Assembly (NCBI GenBank): GCA_963776735.1
Contig: CAVZNV010000018.1
Location: 124,001 to 188,000 of the forward strand
DNA length: 64,000 nt
Direction: 5' to 3'
From: PALSA-612 sp963776735
GTDB lineage: Bacteria; Actinomycetota; Thermoleophilia; Gaiellales; Gaiellaceae
The position numbers and the translations under genes are program-made. Positions 7,622 through 20,290 of this stretch are shown one piece after another; position 1 is the stretch's first letter; every line of letters begins with the position of its first letter. The notes beneath the pieces are model-generated. The model made no database searches and was not told where the DNA came from. It saw only the letters and a list, made by a program, of their open reading frames with translations.

Positions 7622-9521
7622 CTAGCTGTTCACTGGCTTCGGGAGCTGGCCCTCGGCCCACATCACGGCCAGCCCGACGCGCGGCAGCCGCCGCCGCCGC
7701 TCGAAGACGAGGTAGCGCGGCTCCCAGCGCGGATGGAACTTCGCGTTGAAGCGGTACAGGCTCTCGATCTGGAAGTACGGGTTCGCGAGCCGGGCCACGC
7801 GCCCGACCAGCCGCTCGGCCGGATTGCGCGGACGGTGCATGAACCGGGCGAACGCGGCGAAGTTCAGCGACAGCTCCTCGACGCCCTCCGCGCGCAACAG
7901 CTCGATCGCCCGGACGACGAGGAACTCCATCAGTCCGTTCGGCGTCTCGCGATCGCGCCGCATGGCCGAAAGGGACATGGCCGGTCGGCCATAGGACGGC
8001 ACGAAGTGGATGAAGCCGCGGATCCGGCCCTCACCGTCCCGCGCGAGCACCACCTGCCCGTCCTTCCGCTCCTTGCAGCACACGGAATCGAGCGCCATCG
8101 AGAAGCCTCGCTCGGCTGCGCCCTCGCGCCACAGGCTGGACACGCGCTCGAGCTCGGTGGCGGTCTCGTCGTCGAGGTCTGCGACCGAGACGAGTGCGGA
8201 GTCGAAGCCCGCCGCCTCGAGCCGGGAGACCGACTGGCGCACCTTGCGGATCGACCGGCCCTCGAGCGAGAACGCCTTTGTGTCGACGATCGCCTCGTCC
8301 CCCACGTACAGCGTCCGCAGCCCGGCCTCGCGCCAGAGCGGCAGCATCCGCTCGCTCGCGCCCATCGCGGCGAGTTCCAGGCCGTGCTGCTCCGAGTAGC
8401 GGCACACCTCCCGGGCGAGAATCGGCAACGCGTCGTCCGGGCCGACCGGGTCGCCGGAGACGAGCAGCACGCCGTTCTCGATCCGGTAGCCGACGAACGC
8501 CTGCCGGTCGGGCGAGAAGATGTAGTGCGTGTCGCGCCTGAGCTTGAAGTAGGAGAGCGTGTCGGTTCCGTGCCGGCGGACGAGGTCGGCGGCGCTGCGG
8601 CGCACATCCGGAGTCCGGCAGGCTGCGCGGCGCAGCGAGCGGCCGGAACACGACGTAGGCGATTGCGACCAGTGAGAGGATCCCGAGGAGCGCCGCCCCG
8701 AGCGGTACCCACCGCAGATGGTGGTGGAAGTGGATCGGGCCGCTGTCGAGGAGAAGCAGGTCGACGGCCTCGCGGCGCACGGTCGCGAAGCCCGCGTTCG
8801 GCGCGGCCGCGAACGCGGCGATCGCCGTCAGGACGTACGCGCCGACGACGATCGCGGGCACGCGCCACGCAGCGCCGCGCAGGCGAATCGGATCGTGCCG
8901 GACGTAGAACGCGTCGCGGCCCCACCAGAGCAGCGCGGCGACCGCCCACGACAGGACGGCCTCCTCGATGTCGAGCCCCTTCAGCAGGTCGAATGCACCG
9001 AGCAGGAGCAGGAAGACGAGCGCCGCTCGGAGCGCCCTTTCGCGACGGCGCGCGAGGTAGAAGGCGGTCACGATCAGCGCCGCGCTGGCGGGAAGTGCAA
9101 GCGCGTGGAAGACGGGCACGGCCTCCATCGGTTCGAGGTTGAGCAGCAGGTGGCCGCGCCAGCGGACGTTTGGCGTCAGCGTCGAGCAGATATTGACGAT
9201 GCCCGTGATCGCAGCGGCTGCTGCGGCCAGTCCCGGCAGCCCGTCGCCCCGGCGCACGTCGCGGAACTCGGCGACGCGCTTGTGCAGAAACGGGCGCCAC
9301 GAGGCGGTGTCGCGGCGCGAGGGGAAGAGGTCGTGCCAGTCCTTGATCACGAGCCACGCGGCGAACGCCCCGATCAGCGCCGCGCCCGGATCGTCGATCA
9401 CGTTCGCGAGTCGGAGCGAGGCTGCCAGACACCCGGCGGCGGCGCCGAGCTGCCACTCGTGGACCCGTCGCCCGAATACGCGCACGCGCGGGCCGAGCTG
9501 ATGGCGTTCGAGGCTGATCAC
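7622..9521 (-). CDS. MprF-like protein: membrane domain plus DUF2156 aminoacyl-lipid transferase domain (one frameshift)
   Basis: About 630 residues. The N-terminal part (from GTG 9521) carries several membrane helices (AALIGAFAAWLVI, ALVFLLLLGAFDLL, IVVGAYVLTAIAAFAA). The C-terminal part from about 8600 is the GNAT-like DUF2156 domain (DTLSYFKLRRDTHYIFSPD, VSGDPVGPDDA, GLMEFLVVRAIELL, FHPRWEPRYLVF). This fusion is the layout of MprF, which transfers lysine or alanine from tRNA to phosphatidylglycerol and lowers membrane charge; the amino acid used cannot be read from sequence. One shift at about 8605 separates the halves. A small membrane gene follows at once. Confidence 0.8.
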
Positions 9522-9552
9522 GTGTCCGGGTTCTGGGCGGCGCGGGGCGCGC

Positions 9553-9984
9553 CTACAGTAGCTTCAATCGGCGGACGGCAAGCCGCGCATTAGCCCGCGC
9601 CCACTCGGTTTTTCCTGTCGCCAGCAGGAAGCAGATGATCGCCAGCGGCACCTCGCCGATGACCGCGAGCAGGATCGCGAGCTCGAGGTCCCTTCCCGGA
9701 GACGACGTGAGCAGGTCGAACCAGGCGTCACAGAGCAGCAACGTGCCGCTGACCGCCGCGAGACCCTTGACCAGCTCACGCTTTCGCAGGTACGCCCAGG
9801 CGGTCGCCAGCAGCGAGACGGCGAGAATCACGTCGAACCCCGTCCAGGCGGCATCCCAGTGATTCGCGACATGCCTCGTAGGGAGCATCTGCCCGAGCGC
9901 GATCGCCCACGGGATGAGTACCAGGGCGGCGACTCCGAGCACCGCGGCGGGCCAGTTCCGCCGGAGATCGAGACGACGCGCCAC
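9553..9984 (-). CDS. Integral membrane protein, four helices
   Basis: A 143-residue protein with four hydrophobic segments (AAVLGVAALVLIPWAIAL, GFDVILAVSLLATAWAYL, VSGTLLLCDAWFDLL, AILLAVIGEVPLAIICFLL) and a short basic tail. The pattern with CDAWFDLLTSSPGRD after the third helix is seen in many actinobacterial uncharacterised membrane proteins. No catalytic motif is visible. It lies 31 bases upstream of the MprF-like gene on the same strand and may be in the same transcript. Confidence 0.7.
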   Translation of the reverse strand: MARRLDLRRNWPAAVLGVAALVLIPWAIALGQMLPTRHVANHWDAAWTGFDVILAVSLLATAWAYLRKRELVKGLAAVSGTLLLCDAWFDLLTSSPGRDLELAILLAVIGEVPLAIICFLLATGKTEWARANARLAVRRLKLL

Positions 9985-10020
9985 TTTCCGAAGATAGCCG
10001 AAGCCCTGGCGGTGGCAAGC

Positions 10021-11130
10021 TCAGCCGACCCGGGCGGCCTCCTCGATCTCCCTCACGTGGCGGAGATGCCGCGTCACCGTGACGTCGACGAGTTCGCCCT
10101 GTTCGAGCGACCTGTAGAGCATCGGCTCGACCACGAAAGCCCGGATGCGCGGTGCAGTGCCGTCGTCGACGCCGACGTAGCGGCGCTTGTTCTTGTCGCC
10201 GTAGACGCGTAGCCGCAGGATCTCGCCGCGGACGGTCAGCGGCGAGCCGAACAGGTCGGCGACCGCGCGGCAGAACACGATCAGCGCGACGAGGAGAGCG
10301 ACCGAGGCGACGACGAGGAACGGCAATGCGGCTCCGACGCTGGCGCTTGCGACGGGGCCGGCGAACACGGCGACGACGAAGCCCGAGAAGACCGCTGCGA
10401 ACCCCGCACCGACGAACGCGGCCAGCGGGCTCAGGCCCCAACCGAGCGGAAACCCGGCCGGGTACTCGACTCGAACGGCGCGCCAGTGGCCGCCGTAGTC
10501 GCTCCAGGCGCGCGTGTCCGACTCCGCGCCCAGCGGGGTCGGCCGGACCGCTCCGGGCGCGACGCCGAGGGCGGCGCCGTAGGCGAGGTAGCGTTTCCAG
10601 AGCCCGACCGTGATCGGCGGCAGCGTCGAGAAGACCTCGTCCTGCCGCAGCGCTTGCCGTACTCCGAGCCAGCGTGAGGCGGACGCCAGGCCCTCGGGCG
10701 TCTCGCGCTGCGTGTGCCTGCCGAGGATGCCCGCGAGCACCAGCGCGCCAGCGACGACGAACGCGATGCCGGCCGTGGACGACCGATGCCACCAGAGCAC
10801 GCCGGGAACGAGCAGTCCGAGAAAGAGGAGCCCGACGAGCTTCGCGTCGGCGATCGGCCGGCAGAGGCCGCGTCGCTGCGCGTCGGCGACGACCTCGCCC
10901 TCGAAGGCCTTCCGCCAGGCCTTCGCCTCCTGCTCCGGCCCGGTCGTCAGAGCTCCTGGCGGGACGAAGCCGTCGCTCGCCGTCCGCTCGCGGAGCAGCC
11001 CGACGACCCGCTGCTCGTACGCGGTCAGGCCGTCCGGGACAGCGCCGAGCCTGCAGACGAAGACGTCCGGGCCGCGGTGCTGGAGCGTCGCGACGCCGCG
11101 CGCGGCCAGGTCGAGCAGCGTCGCCGGCAC
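10021..11130 (-). CDS. DUF2207-like membrane protein, N-terminus frameshifted
   Basis: The frame gives 369 residues with two helix pairs (LVGLLFLGLLVPGVLW, GIAFVVAGALVLAGIL, then FVGAGFAAVFSGFVVAVF and FLVVASVALLVALIVF) and the soluble segment YEQRVVGLLRERTASDGFVPPGAL that in DUF2207 proteins follows the membrane entry. Translation continues upstream of 11130 in the same frame (PTLDLPPTPEPPAVVNLLTH) and after a shift near 11215 gives a hydrophobic stretch (RSLFAAAIAASAASIAAL), so the real gene starts near 11330. The large extracytoplasmic domain usual for DUF2207 is absent. Function unknown. Confidence 0.6.
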   Translation of the reverse strand: MPATLLDLAARGVATLQHRGPDVFVCRLGAVPDGLTAYEQRVVGLLRERTASDGFVPPGALTTGPEQEAKAWRKAFEGEVVADAQRRGLCRPIADAKLVGLLFLGLLVPGVLWWHRSSTAGIAFVVAGALVLAGILGRHTQRETPEGLASASRWLGVRQALRQDEVFSTLPPITVGLWKRYLAYGAALGVAPGAVRPTPLGAESDTRAWSDYGGHWRAVRVEYPAGFPLGWGLSPLAAFVGAGFAAVFSGFVVAVFAGPVASASVGAALPFLVVASVALLVALIVFCRAVADLFGSPLTVRGEILRLRVYGDKNKRRYVGVDDGTAPRIRAFVVEPMLYRSLEQGELVDVTVTRHLRHVREIEEAARVG

Positions 11131-11388
11131 GGCGTCGGCCGTGACGCGGAAGCCGTGCGTGAGGAGGTTGACGACGGCCGGCGGCTCCGGCGTGGGAGGG
11201 AGGTCGAGGGTCGGCGGCGCAGGTTGAGGCTTGCCCGGCCGTCGGTGGAGGGTGAGCGAGCGAGCGCGGCGATCGACGCTGCCGAGGCCGCGATCGCGGC
11301 GGCGAAGAGGCTCCTGTCCGTGGCGGCGAGACTAGCTCGGGCGTCGGCGGCCGCAGGAACCGCGCAGCCGCCGCCGAAGCGGTGCGGC

Positions 11389-11816
11389 GTGGGAATCCGG
11401 CCCGAGGAGCGCGTGTGTCTCGACGCCCGCCGGCACAGCGTCGTGCTGCTGCGGCCGCTCGTCCGGGCCGTGTTGCTCTCGCTCGCCGGGCTCGTCCTGC
11501 TCGCACTGCCCGGCCCGCACCCGTCGCCGGCGCCGCGCTGCAGGCGATCGCGGCGATCGGCGCCCTGGTTGCGGTGATCCGCTGGGACCGCACGCGCTTC
11601 GTGGTGACGACCGAGAAGGTCTTCCTCGTCCACGGCGGCCTGACCCGGCGCCGCGCATCCGCCGTCATGGTGCGCCAGGTCCGTCTCGTCGCGCTCGAGC
11701 AGACCCTGCCCGGACGCGTCCTCGGCTATGGGACGCTGCAGGCGGGGCCGCTCGAGGTCGCGTACGTCCCGCACGCGCGAGACGTACGCGACCTCATGGA
11801 GCGGCTTGCCGCCTGA
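11389..11816 (+). CDS. PH domain (bacterial PH, YdbS/YdbT-like) membrane protein, frameshifted
   Basis: The first frame from GTG 11389 gives RPEERVCLDARRHSVVLLRP and a hydrophobic helix (AVLLSLAGLVLLAL). After a shift near 11530 the protein continues with a second helix (IAAIGALVAVIRW) and the bacterial PH domain (TRFVVTTEKVFLVHGGLTRR, VRLVALEQTLPGRVLGYGTL, HARDVRDLMERL). About 142 residues, the normal size of single-PH membrane proteins of unknown role. It is divergent from the DUF2207-like gene. Confidence 0.7.
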
Positions 11817-11824
11817 GCGTCTTG

Positions 11825-11943
11825 CTAGGACGCCGGCGTGTGGATGACGCCGCCGCCGTCGGGGATGTTGCCTCGACGCCTGCCGCCGCCCCGAGCGCGC
11901 CGAGGACGACGGTGGTCAAGATCACGATTCTGCGCTTGCTCAT
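11825..11943 (-). pseudogene. Short remnant of the IPDGGGVIH secreted family
   Basis: The ATG at 11943 has a good ribosome binding site (GGGAGAAGAA) and opens a signal peptide (MSKRRIVILTTVVLGALGAA) closely resembling the two larger upstream paralogues. After one base shift near 11875 it reads NIPDGGGVIHTPAS and stops, so it contains only the signal peptide and the first conserved motif. Either it is a genuine tiny exported peptide or, more likely, a truncated third copy. It is the last gene of the leftward operon. Confidence 0.45.
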
Positions 11944-11956
11944 TTCTTCTCCCTCG

Positions 11957-12863
11957 TTACTGGGTCGTGGCCGATCCCAACTGGACGGCTGTCATCTGGA
12001 CGTCCTCGACGTGCGAGTGGGGTTGCGAGTCGCCGCAGACGAGGGTCACGTCGGCGGGGCTTGAGAGGGTCACCACGTCGGAGAGGCTGAACGCGAGCGG
12101 ACCCCATCACCGTGGACGGTCGTGTACGGCTTGCCCCAGGAGAAGGCACGCGGGCCGAACCAGCAGAACAGGATGAGCGTGTCTCCTTGGTTGGTCGGGT
12201 CGTTCTCGCCCAGGCCGTGTGCGTCGACGAGGAACGAGCCGGCAGGCAACGAGAGCGTTCCGACCGTGGTGTCGATGTTTTGCGGTGTGTCCTGACTCTC
12301 CTGGTGTCTCGTCACATAGGCGTCGGGGCCGACGGGGTCGTCGTCCGGAATCGCGGCGCAGTTGAGGCTCCCGTCTTGCCCGAAGCCCGTGACGTAGTTG
12401 TCGTGGAAGCAGTTTTGGCCGCCGCCCACGGCGTTGAAGCAGCCCCAGGGATGGGTGAGCGGGAAGCCGAGCAGGAAGGGCGACTGGCCGGGAGAGCATC
12501 CCTGCGGAAGCTGGTAGCTACCCAGGATGTCGAACGCGTTGCCGGTGAGGCCGATCCCGGTGCCGGCGCCGTACGTCGGTCCCGGGTCGCCCTTCGGGCC
12601 TTGCTGCCCTTGCTGTCCTTGCGGGCCTTGCGCCCCCGCCGGCCCGGTCTGGCTCCAGTCGAGGGGACTCTCGCCGTTCGAGCAGTCTGCCCCTGCGCCG
12701 GGTCGATGACGCGCAGCGTGCCCTGGTTCGTCTTGTAGCAGCCGTGGATCACGCCGCCCGCGTCGGGGATGCTCGCCTGGACGGCAGCGGTGATCCCGAG
12801 CGCGGCTGCGAGTGCTGCAGCCGCGACGAGCAGGACGCGGCTCGGTCGTCTGATCGTGAGCAT
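11957..12863 (-). CDS. Secreted collagen-like protein, copy B (two frameshifts)
   Basis: Signal peptide (MLTIRRPSRVLLVAAAALAA), then SIPDAGGVIHGCYKTNQGTLRVID, a WSQTGPAG entry into a short Gly-x-y collagen-like run (GAQGPQGQQGQQGPKGDPG), a middle segment with paired cysteines (LPQGCSPGQSPFLLGFPL, PWGCFNAVGGGQNC) and a beta-rich C-terminal half ending VQLGSATTQ. About 300 residues. Shifts lie near 12690 and 12095. It is a paralogue of the gene just upstream. The architecture suggests a trimeric cell-surface or exported stalk; the biological role is unknown. Confidence 0.65.
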
Positions 12864-12880
12864 GGTTCCTCCTGAGTGGT

Positions 12881-12913
12881 GCGAGGGGCGCCACGCCCGG
12901 TGGCGCCCCTCGC
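12881..12913. terminator. Hairpin between the two collagen-like genes
   Basis: A perfect 13-base-pair stem (GCGAGGGGCGCCA with its complement) and a 7-base loop, immediately after the end of copy A and before copy B on the leftward transcript. It could be an intrinsic attenuator that lowers expression of copy B, or an mRNA-stabilising element. Confidence 0.5.
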
Positions 12914-12916
12914 GTG

Positions 12917-13835
12917 GGGTAGTGGACGGTTCCGACCGCCTGCGCGGTCATGACCGCGTCCGTGACGTGGTCGCTCCCGTCGTAGTCGAAGCACGTCCAG
13001 GTGACCGTCGTCGGCGCCGCCAGCGTGATCACGTCGTGGATGGCGATCGCCCCGGCGGCCACGTTGTTGTCGGCCTGCCCGCCGAAGTCGGTCATGTGTT
13101 GGCCGGTCGAGGTGTCGCAGCGCATGCCGTACTCGTCGCTCCCGCCGACGTCGTCCGCTGCCTCGCCCGTGATGTCGAGGAGGAACGCTCCGGCGGGCAA
13201 CGACAGCCCCCCGATCGTCGTCGTCTGTCCCTGCGGCGTGTTGACGGTGCCGATGTCATTGACCCACACGTCCGGCAGCGACGAGCCGCCGGGAGGAGTT
13301 GCGCACTTGATGTCGCCGCTCGCGTCGACGCCGTTTTGGAACTTGCCGCTCGAGCAGTTCTCGTTGGCGTTGGCGGCCGTGAAGCAACTCCAGGGGTGGC
13401 TGAGCGGAACACCGAGCAGGAAGGGCGACTGTCCGGCCGTGCACCCCTGCGGGAGTTGGTAGCCGGCCGAGATGTTGAACGTGTTGCCGCCCGACAGGTT
13501 GAGGCCCGTCCCGGCGAAGTAGGCATTCGCACCGGGGTCGCCCTTCGGGCCGGTCGGCCTCGATCGCCCTGTGGCCCCTGCACACCCTGAGGGCCTTGCG
13601 GTCCGGGCGGGCCGGTCTGGCTCCAGTTGACCGCTCCCTCGGCGACGGTGCAGGTCTGGCCTAGCGCGGTGTCGATGACGCGCAGCGAGCCTGGCTGCGA
13701 GCCCGGCGCTGCGGACTTCGCGTAACAGCCGTGGATGACGCCGCCTCCGTCCGGGATGCTCGCCTTGACGACGGCGCTCGCCCCGAGCGCGCACGCGACG
13801 ACCGCGAGCGCGACGACGATTCTGTGCTTGGTCAT
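12917..13835 (-). CDS. Secreted collagen-like protein, copy A (frameshifted)
   Basis: From ATG 13835: signal peptide (MTKHRIVVALAVVACALGAS), SIPDGGGVIHGCYAKS, SLRVIDTALGQTC, NWSQTGPPGPQGPQGVQG and further Gly-x-y triplets; after a shift near 13560 it continues YFAGTGLNLSGGNTFNISAG, GCTAGQSPFLLGVPLSHPW and a beta-rich tail ending about VGTVH. No stop codon survives near the end in any frame, so the sequenced frame runs on into copy B; a lost base is the simplest cause. It starts inside the stop of the preceding gene (ATGA) with a GGAGGAAG ribosome binding site. Same family as copy B. Confidence 0.65.
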
Positions 13836-14155
13836 GCTTCCTCCTTCGTGACGCCGTAGACGCTCCGGCGGCCGTCGCGGCTGACGCAGGCGATCTCTCG
13901 CTTGCCCTTGCCTGCTATCTCGATGCACCGGAGCCCGAGGAACGTGCCGAGCTTCGTGTAGAGCGAATGCGGCTTCGCCGCGAGCTTTCGCACGAGCGGC
14001 TTGCCGGTCTTGCACGGGACTCCGGCGGAAACGACGCTCCAGGTCGCTCCCCCGGTTGTGACCGTCCCGCATGTCCGCATCGCGCTCGGCGCTGCGCTTG
14101 CGGACGCGGCCACGAGAGCCGCGAATGCCGCCGCGACGAGCAGTCTGATCGTCAT
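13832..14155 (-). CDS. Small secreted cysteine-containing protein
   Basis: A 107-residue product with a clear signal peptide (MTIRLLVAAAFAALVAASAS-A-AP). The mature part contains three widely spaced cysteine positions (MRTCGTVTTGG, GVPCKTGKPLVRKL, LRCIEIAGKGKREIACVS), a pattern common in small exported actinobacterial proteins of unknown role. It overlaps both neighbours by four bases (ATGA), placing it firmly in the leftward operon that encodes the collagen-like proteins. Confidence 0.65.
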   Translation of the reverse strand: MTIRLLVAAAFAALVAASASAAPSAMRTCGTVTTGGATWSVVSAGVPCKTGKPLVRKLAAKPHSLYTKLGTFLGLRCIEIAGKGKREIACVSRDGRRSVYGVTKEEA

Positions 14156-14555
14156 GCGTCCTCCTTGCTGTCCAGGAACACGAGTCCGAGCTGGTGGTCC
14201 GTCAGCTCGCCCTCCGCCGAGATGAGGAAGTTCGAGACGATCCGGCCGGCGGCAGAACAGGCCCGACCCGCCGTCGACGACGCAGGGGCGGTGCCACGCA
14301 ACCCGACCTGTGGCGACGGGCCGAGTGTCCCGAGGCCGACAGTCCGGAACCGCAAGGCGTTGCCCTCGCCGAAGCTGATCGTCCCGGCTTCCTCGAAGCT
14401 CGTCTCGCTGAGGAACGTGAGCCGGCGCTCGAGCAATGCCTCGCCGCCGTTCCGCGTCAGCTCGCCGCCGGAGCGCTTGCCCGAGCGGTCAGAACGCCGG
14501 GCGAAAGGGCGGTCGAGTAGCCGCGAAACTCGAGCGAGAAAGCGACCGGCTGCAC
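14152..14555 (-). CDS. Allene-oxide-cyclase or DUF3224-like beta-barrel protein (frameshifted)
   Basis: First gene of the leftward operon. The GTG at 14555 opens VQPVAFSLEFRGYSTALS; after shifts the rest reads LTFLSETSFEEAGTISFGEG, LRFRTVGLGTLGPSP, a disturbed centre, then GRIVSNFLISAEGELTDHQLGLVFL. The GTISFG, DGGSGLF and SNF-EGELTDHQLG elements resemble small beta-barrel proteins of the DUF3224 kind. At least two base shifts (about 14490 and 14290). About 135 residues, no signal peptide. Function unknown; the family assignment is tentative. Confidence 0.45.
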
Positions 14556-14635
14556 GTCTTCGAGCCTGCGCGCCGCGGTTCTCGCTCGCCTCGGGTGTTT
14601 CCCTAGTCGGGATCCTGGCAGTAGATTCCGGACTG

Positions 14636-17334
14636 GTGGTCGGGCGTGACGCAGAGCGCGCCCGAATCGACGAACTGCTCGAGGCGGGCCGGCGAGGGCG
14701 CACTGGAGCGCTCGTGGTCGTGGGCGAACCCGGAATCGGCAAGACGGCGCTGCTCGAGGACGCGGTCGAGCGCGCGTCGGGGATGCGCGTGCTCAGCTTC
14801 ACGGCCGTCGAGGCGGAGGCCGCACTCCCGTTTGCCGGGCTGCACGCGCTGCTGCGGCCTCTCCTCGAGCTCATGCCACGGCTCGAAGAGCCGCAGGAAC
14901 GGGCGCTTCGCGTCGCGCTGGCGCTCGCCGCCGGCGACGAGCCCGACGCCCTCGCGGTCAACCCGGGACACTGGCCCTGTTCGCCGAAGCCGCGTCAGAG
15001 CGTCCGCTGCTAGTCGCGATCGACGACGCCCAGTGGCTCGACGTTCCCTCGGCGGACGCGCTCGTGTTCGCGGCGCGCCGCCTCCAGGGAGAGGAGCTCG
15101 TGTTCCTCGTTGCCGTGCGGACGGGCGAGTCGACGCACTTCGATCGCGTCTTCGAGCGGCTCGAGCTGCTTCCGCTCGCGCACGATCACGCACTGGAGTT
15201 GCTCGCCGTACGCCGCGACCCGGTCGAGCCGGGCGCCGTTGCCCGCATGCTCGAGCTTGCGCGAGGAAACCCACTCGCGCTCCTGGAGCTGGCACCCGTG
15301 CTTGCCGACGACACGCCGGTGGAGAGCGTGCCTGCGCACGACCGTGTACGGGAGGCTTCGCGGCCCGTCTCGACACGCTCCCGGGAGACTCACGTCGGGC
15401 GTTGGCGCTCGCGGCCGCAGAGCCGGACCCGGTGGCCGTGCGAATCGCCTCCGAAGAGTTGGGCCTCGGTGCCGGCGCGTTGGCTCCGGCCGAGGCGGCA
15501 GGCCTGGTCGAGTCGAGCCGGGCGGAGTCGTGTTCCGGCATCCGCTCGTCAGGTCGCTCGCCTACTCGGTGGTCGAACCGGCCGAGCGACGTGCTGCCCA
15601 CAATGCGCTCGCCGACGCGCTGCGGGGCGACGCCGACCGGGACCGCCGTGCGTGGCACCTCGCGGCGGCGGCGACCGAGCCCGACGAGGAACTCGCGCGG
15701 CTGCTCGAGGAAACCGCCGCCGGCCGAGGCTGGTGGCGGCTAGGCAGCCGCCGGCGTGCGCTGGAGCGCGCTGCGCGACTGTCGCGTGACCCGGGAGCGA
15801 TCGCTCGTCGGCTGACGAGGTCGGCTCGGCTCGCCTTCTGGGCGGGCGATGCAGACCGCGCCGTCGGTTTGGCCGAGGAAGCGGCCGAGATCGCTCCGGA
15901 TCAGGGTACGCGCGCGAACGCGCTGCTCGAACTCGCCTCCGTGCGTGGTGCCCGGACGACCGGTCACGCGGATCACGTCCTCGACACGCTCGGTGACCCG
16001 GCGGAGCTGGACCCGAACGAGACCGTGCGTGTGCTGTTGAACCTGATCGGCCGGCGGAGTGCGGCCCTGGACGCGAGCGGCGCGGTCGGGCTCGCTCCTC
16101 GGATCGTGGATGCTGCACGGCGAGCAGATTCCTGGTGGAGGCCGAGAGGCTTGACCGTCGCAGCGGCCGCGCACCTCTCCGCCGGGGACGCCGAAGCGTT
16201 CGATCGCTTGCTCGAAGAAGTAGGGGATGACGACGCGGCCCTGGCCAACCACGCCCTCGACCTCGTGTGGGCAGAACGGTACGAGCTCGTAGCCAGGGTG
16301 CTCGACACCTCGCTCCGGGAGGGACGGCTTGCGGGAAACCGGATGCGGATCATCTGGAATCAAGCCTGCCTGGCGCATCTCGAGCTCGGATCGGGAGGCT
16401 CAGCCACGCGACGACGGCTGCGGCCGAGGCAATCACGCTTGCCGACGCGCACGGGGTGCGCAACTGGGCGGGGATTGCCCGCGGCGCGCTGGGCGGAGTG
16501 CATGCGTGGCGCGGCGACGTCGAAAGCTGCCGCAGCCTCGCCGCCGAGCGCGCTTTCGGCAGCACACGAATCGCTGACGCTGTGGGACCAGCTGTTCGCG
16601 CGCGGCGCGCTCGGACTGCTCCTGCTCGGGCTCGGCCGTCACGAAGAGGCTGCGGACGAGCTCGCACCTGCGGTGCGGCTCTGGGCCGGGAGCACGCACA
16701 TCGAGCCGAGCAGCGCACCGTTCGTTCCCGATCTCGTCGAGGCTCATGCGCACCTCGGCGACGTCGACGAGGCCCGCCGCGTTCTCGCGGTTTTCAGCGA
16801 CCGAGCGGAGAGGACGCACCGCCGCTGGGCGCTGGCGGCGGCGGCGCGGTGCGAGGGCATCCTTGCCGGTGTCGACGACTTCACGGAGCCCTTCGAACGC
16901 TCGCTCGAACTACTCGCTTCGTCGCCGCTCGCGCTCGACCGTGCGCGGACGCAACTCGCCTACGGCGAACGGCTGCGGCGCGCGGGGAGCAGGCGCGAAG
17001 CCCGGACGCACCTGCGCGCCGCGCACGCAGCCTTTGCCGCCGTCGACGCCGCCCCATGGACGGAGCGGGCGGCCGCGGAGCTGCGCGCGACCGGTGAGAC
17101 GGTCGGACCGCGCACCTGGACCGGCGCGCGCAGCTCACGCCCCAGGAGCTCCAGATCGCCCATCTCGTCAGCGAAGGCAGGACGAACAGGGAGATCGCGA
17201 CGCAGCTCTACCTGAGCCCGAAGACGATCGAGTACCACCTCGCCAACGCGTTTCGGAAGCTTGGTGTCCATTCCCGCGTCGAGCTGGCGAAGGCCGTTGA
17301 CGAGCATACGTTCCCGTCCGACGGCCGCGGCTAA
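14636..17334 (+). CDS. LuxR family regulator with AAA ATPase domain (large LAL/MalT-like, frameshifted)
   Basis: About 900 residues in several frames. Order: VGRDAERARIDELLEAG, Walker A (GEPGIGKTALLE), Walker B (LLVAIDDAQWLD), a long TPR-like helical middle (AARLSRDPGAIARRL, RSARLAFWAGDADRAVGLAEE), and a C-terminal LuxR helix-turn-helix (LTPQELQIAHLVSEGRTNRE, then YLSPKTIEYHLANAFRKLGV). This is the LAL group of signal-integrating activators. The GTG 14636 start gives the usual VGRDAE opening. Shifts occur near 14960, 15350, 15550, 16400, 16550 and 17120. Target genes are not evident; the divergent secreted-protein operon is one candidate. Confidence 0.8.
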
Positions 17335-17344
17335 AAGTGGGGTC

Positions 17345-20202
<2,858 letters not shown>

Positions 20203-20211
20203 CTCCTTCGT

Positions 20212-20240
20212 TTGACGCCAGAGCGGCGTCGTTCGATACT
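20212..20240 (+). promoter_or_regulatory. Sigma-70-like promoter of the phospholipase D-like gene
   Basis: TTGACG at 20212-20217 and GATACT at 20235-20240 are separated by 17 bases, a near-ideal housekeeping promoter. The ATG at 20291 follows after a 45-base leader with a GAGGAGAGGG ribosome binding site. Confidence 0.6.
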
Positions 20241-20290
20241 CCAGTCACAAAGTTAGGCGCTTGCCGTCAGCGACTGAGAGGAGAGGGATC

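Noticed and set aside
12070..13794. A 574-codon leftward frame that would be one large protein
   Set aside because: It joins parts of two tandem collagen-like paralogues; a second signal peptide with ribosome binding site and a hairpin lie in the middle, so it is two genes joined by indels.
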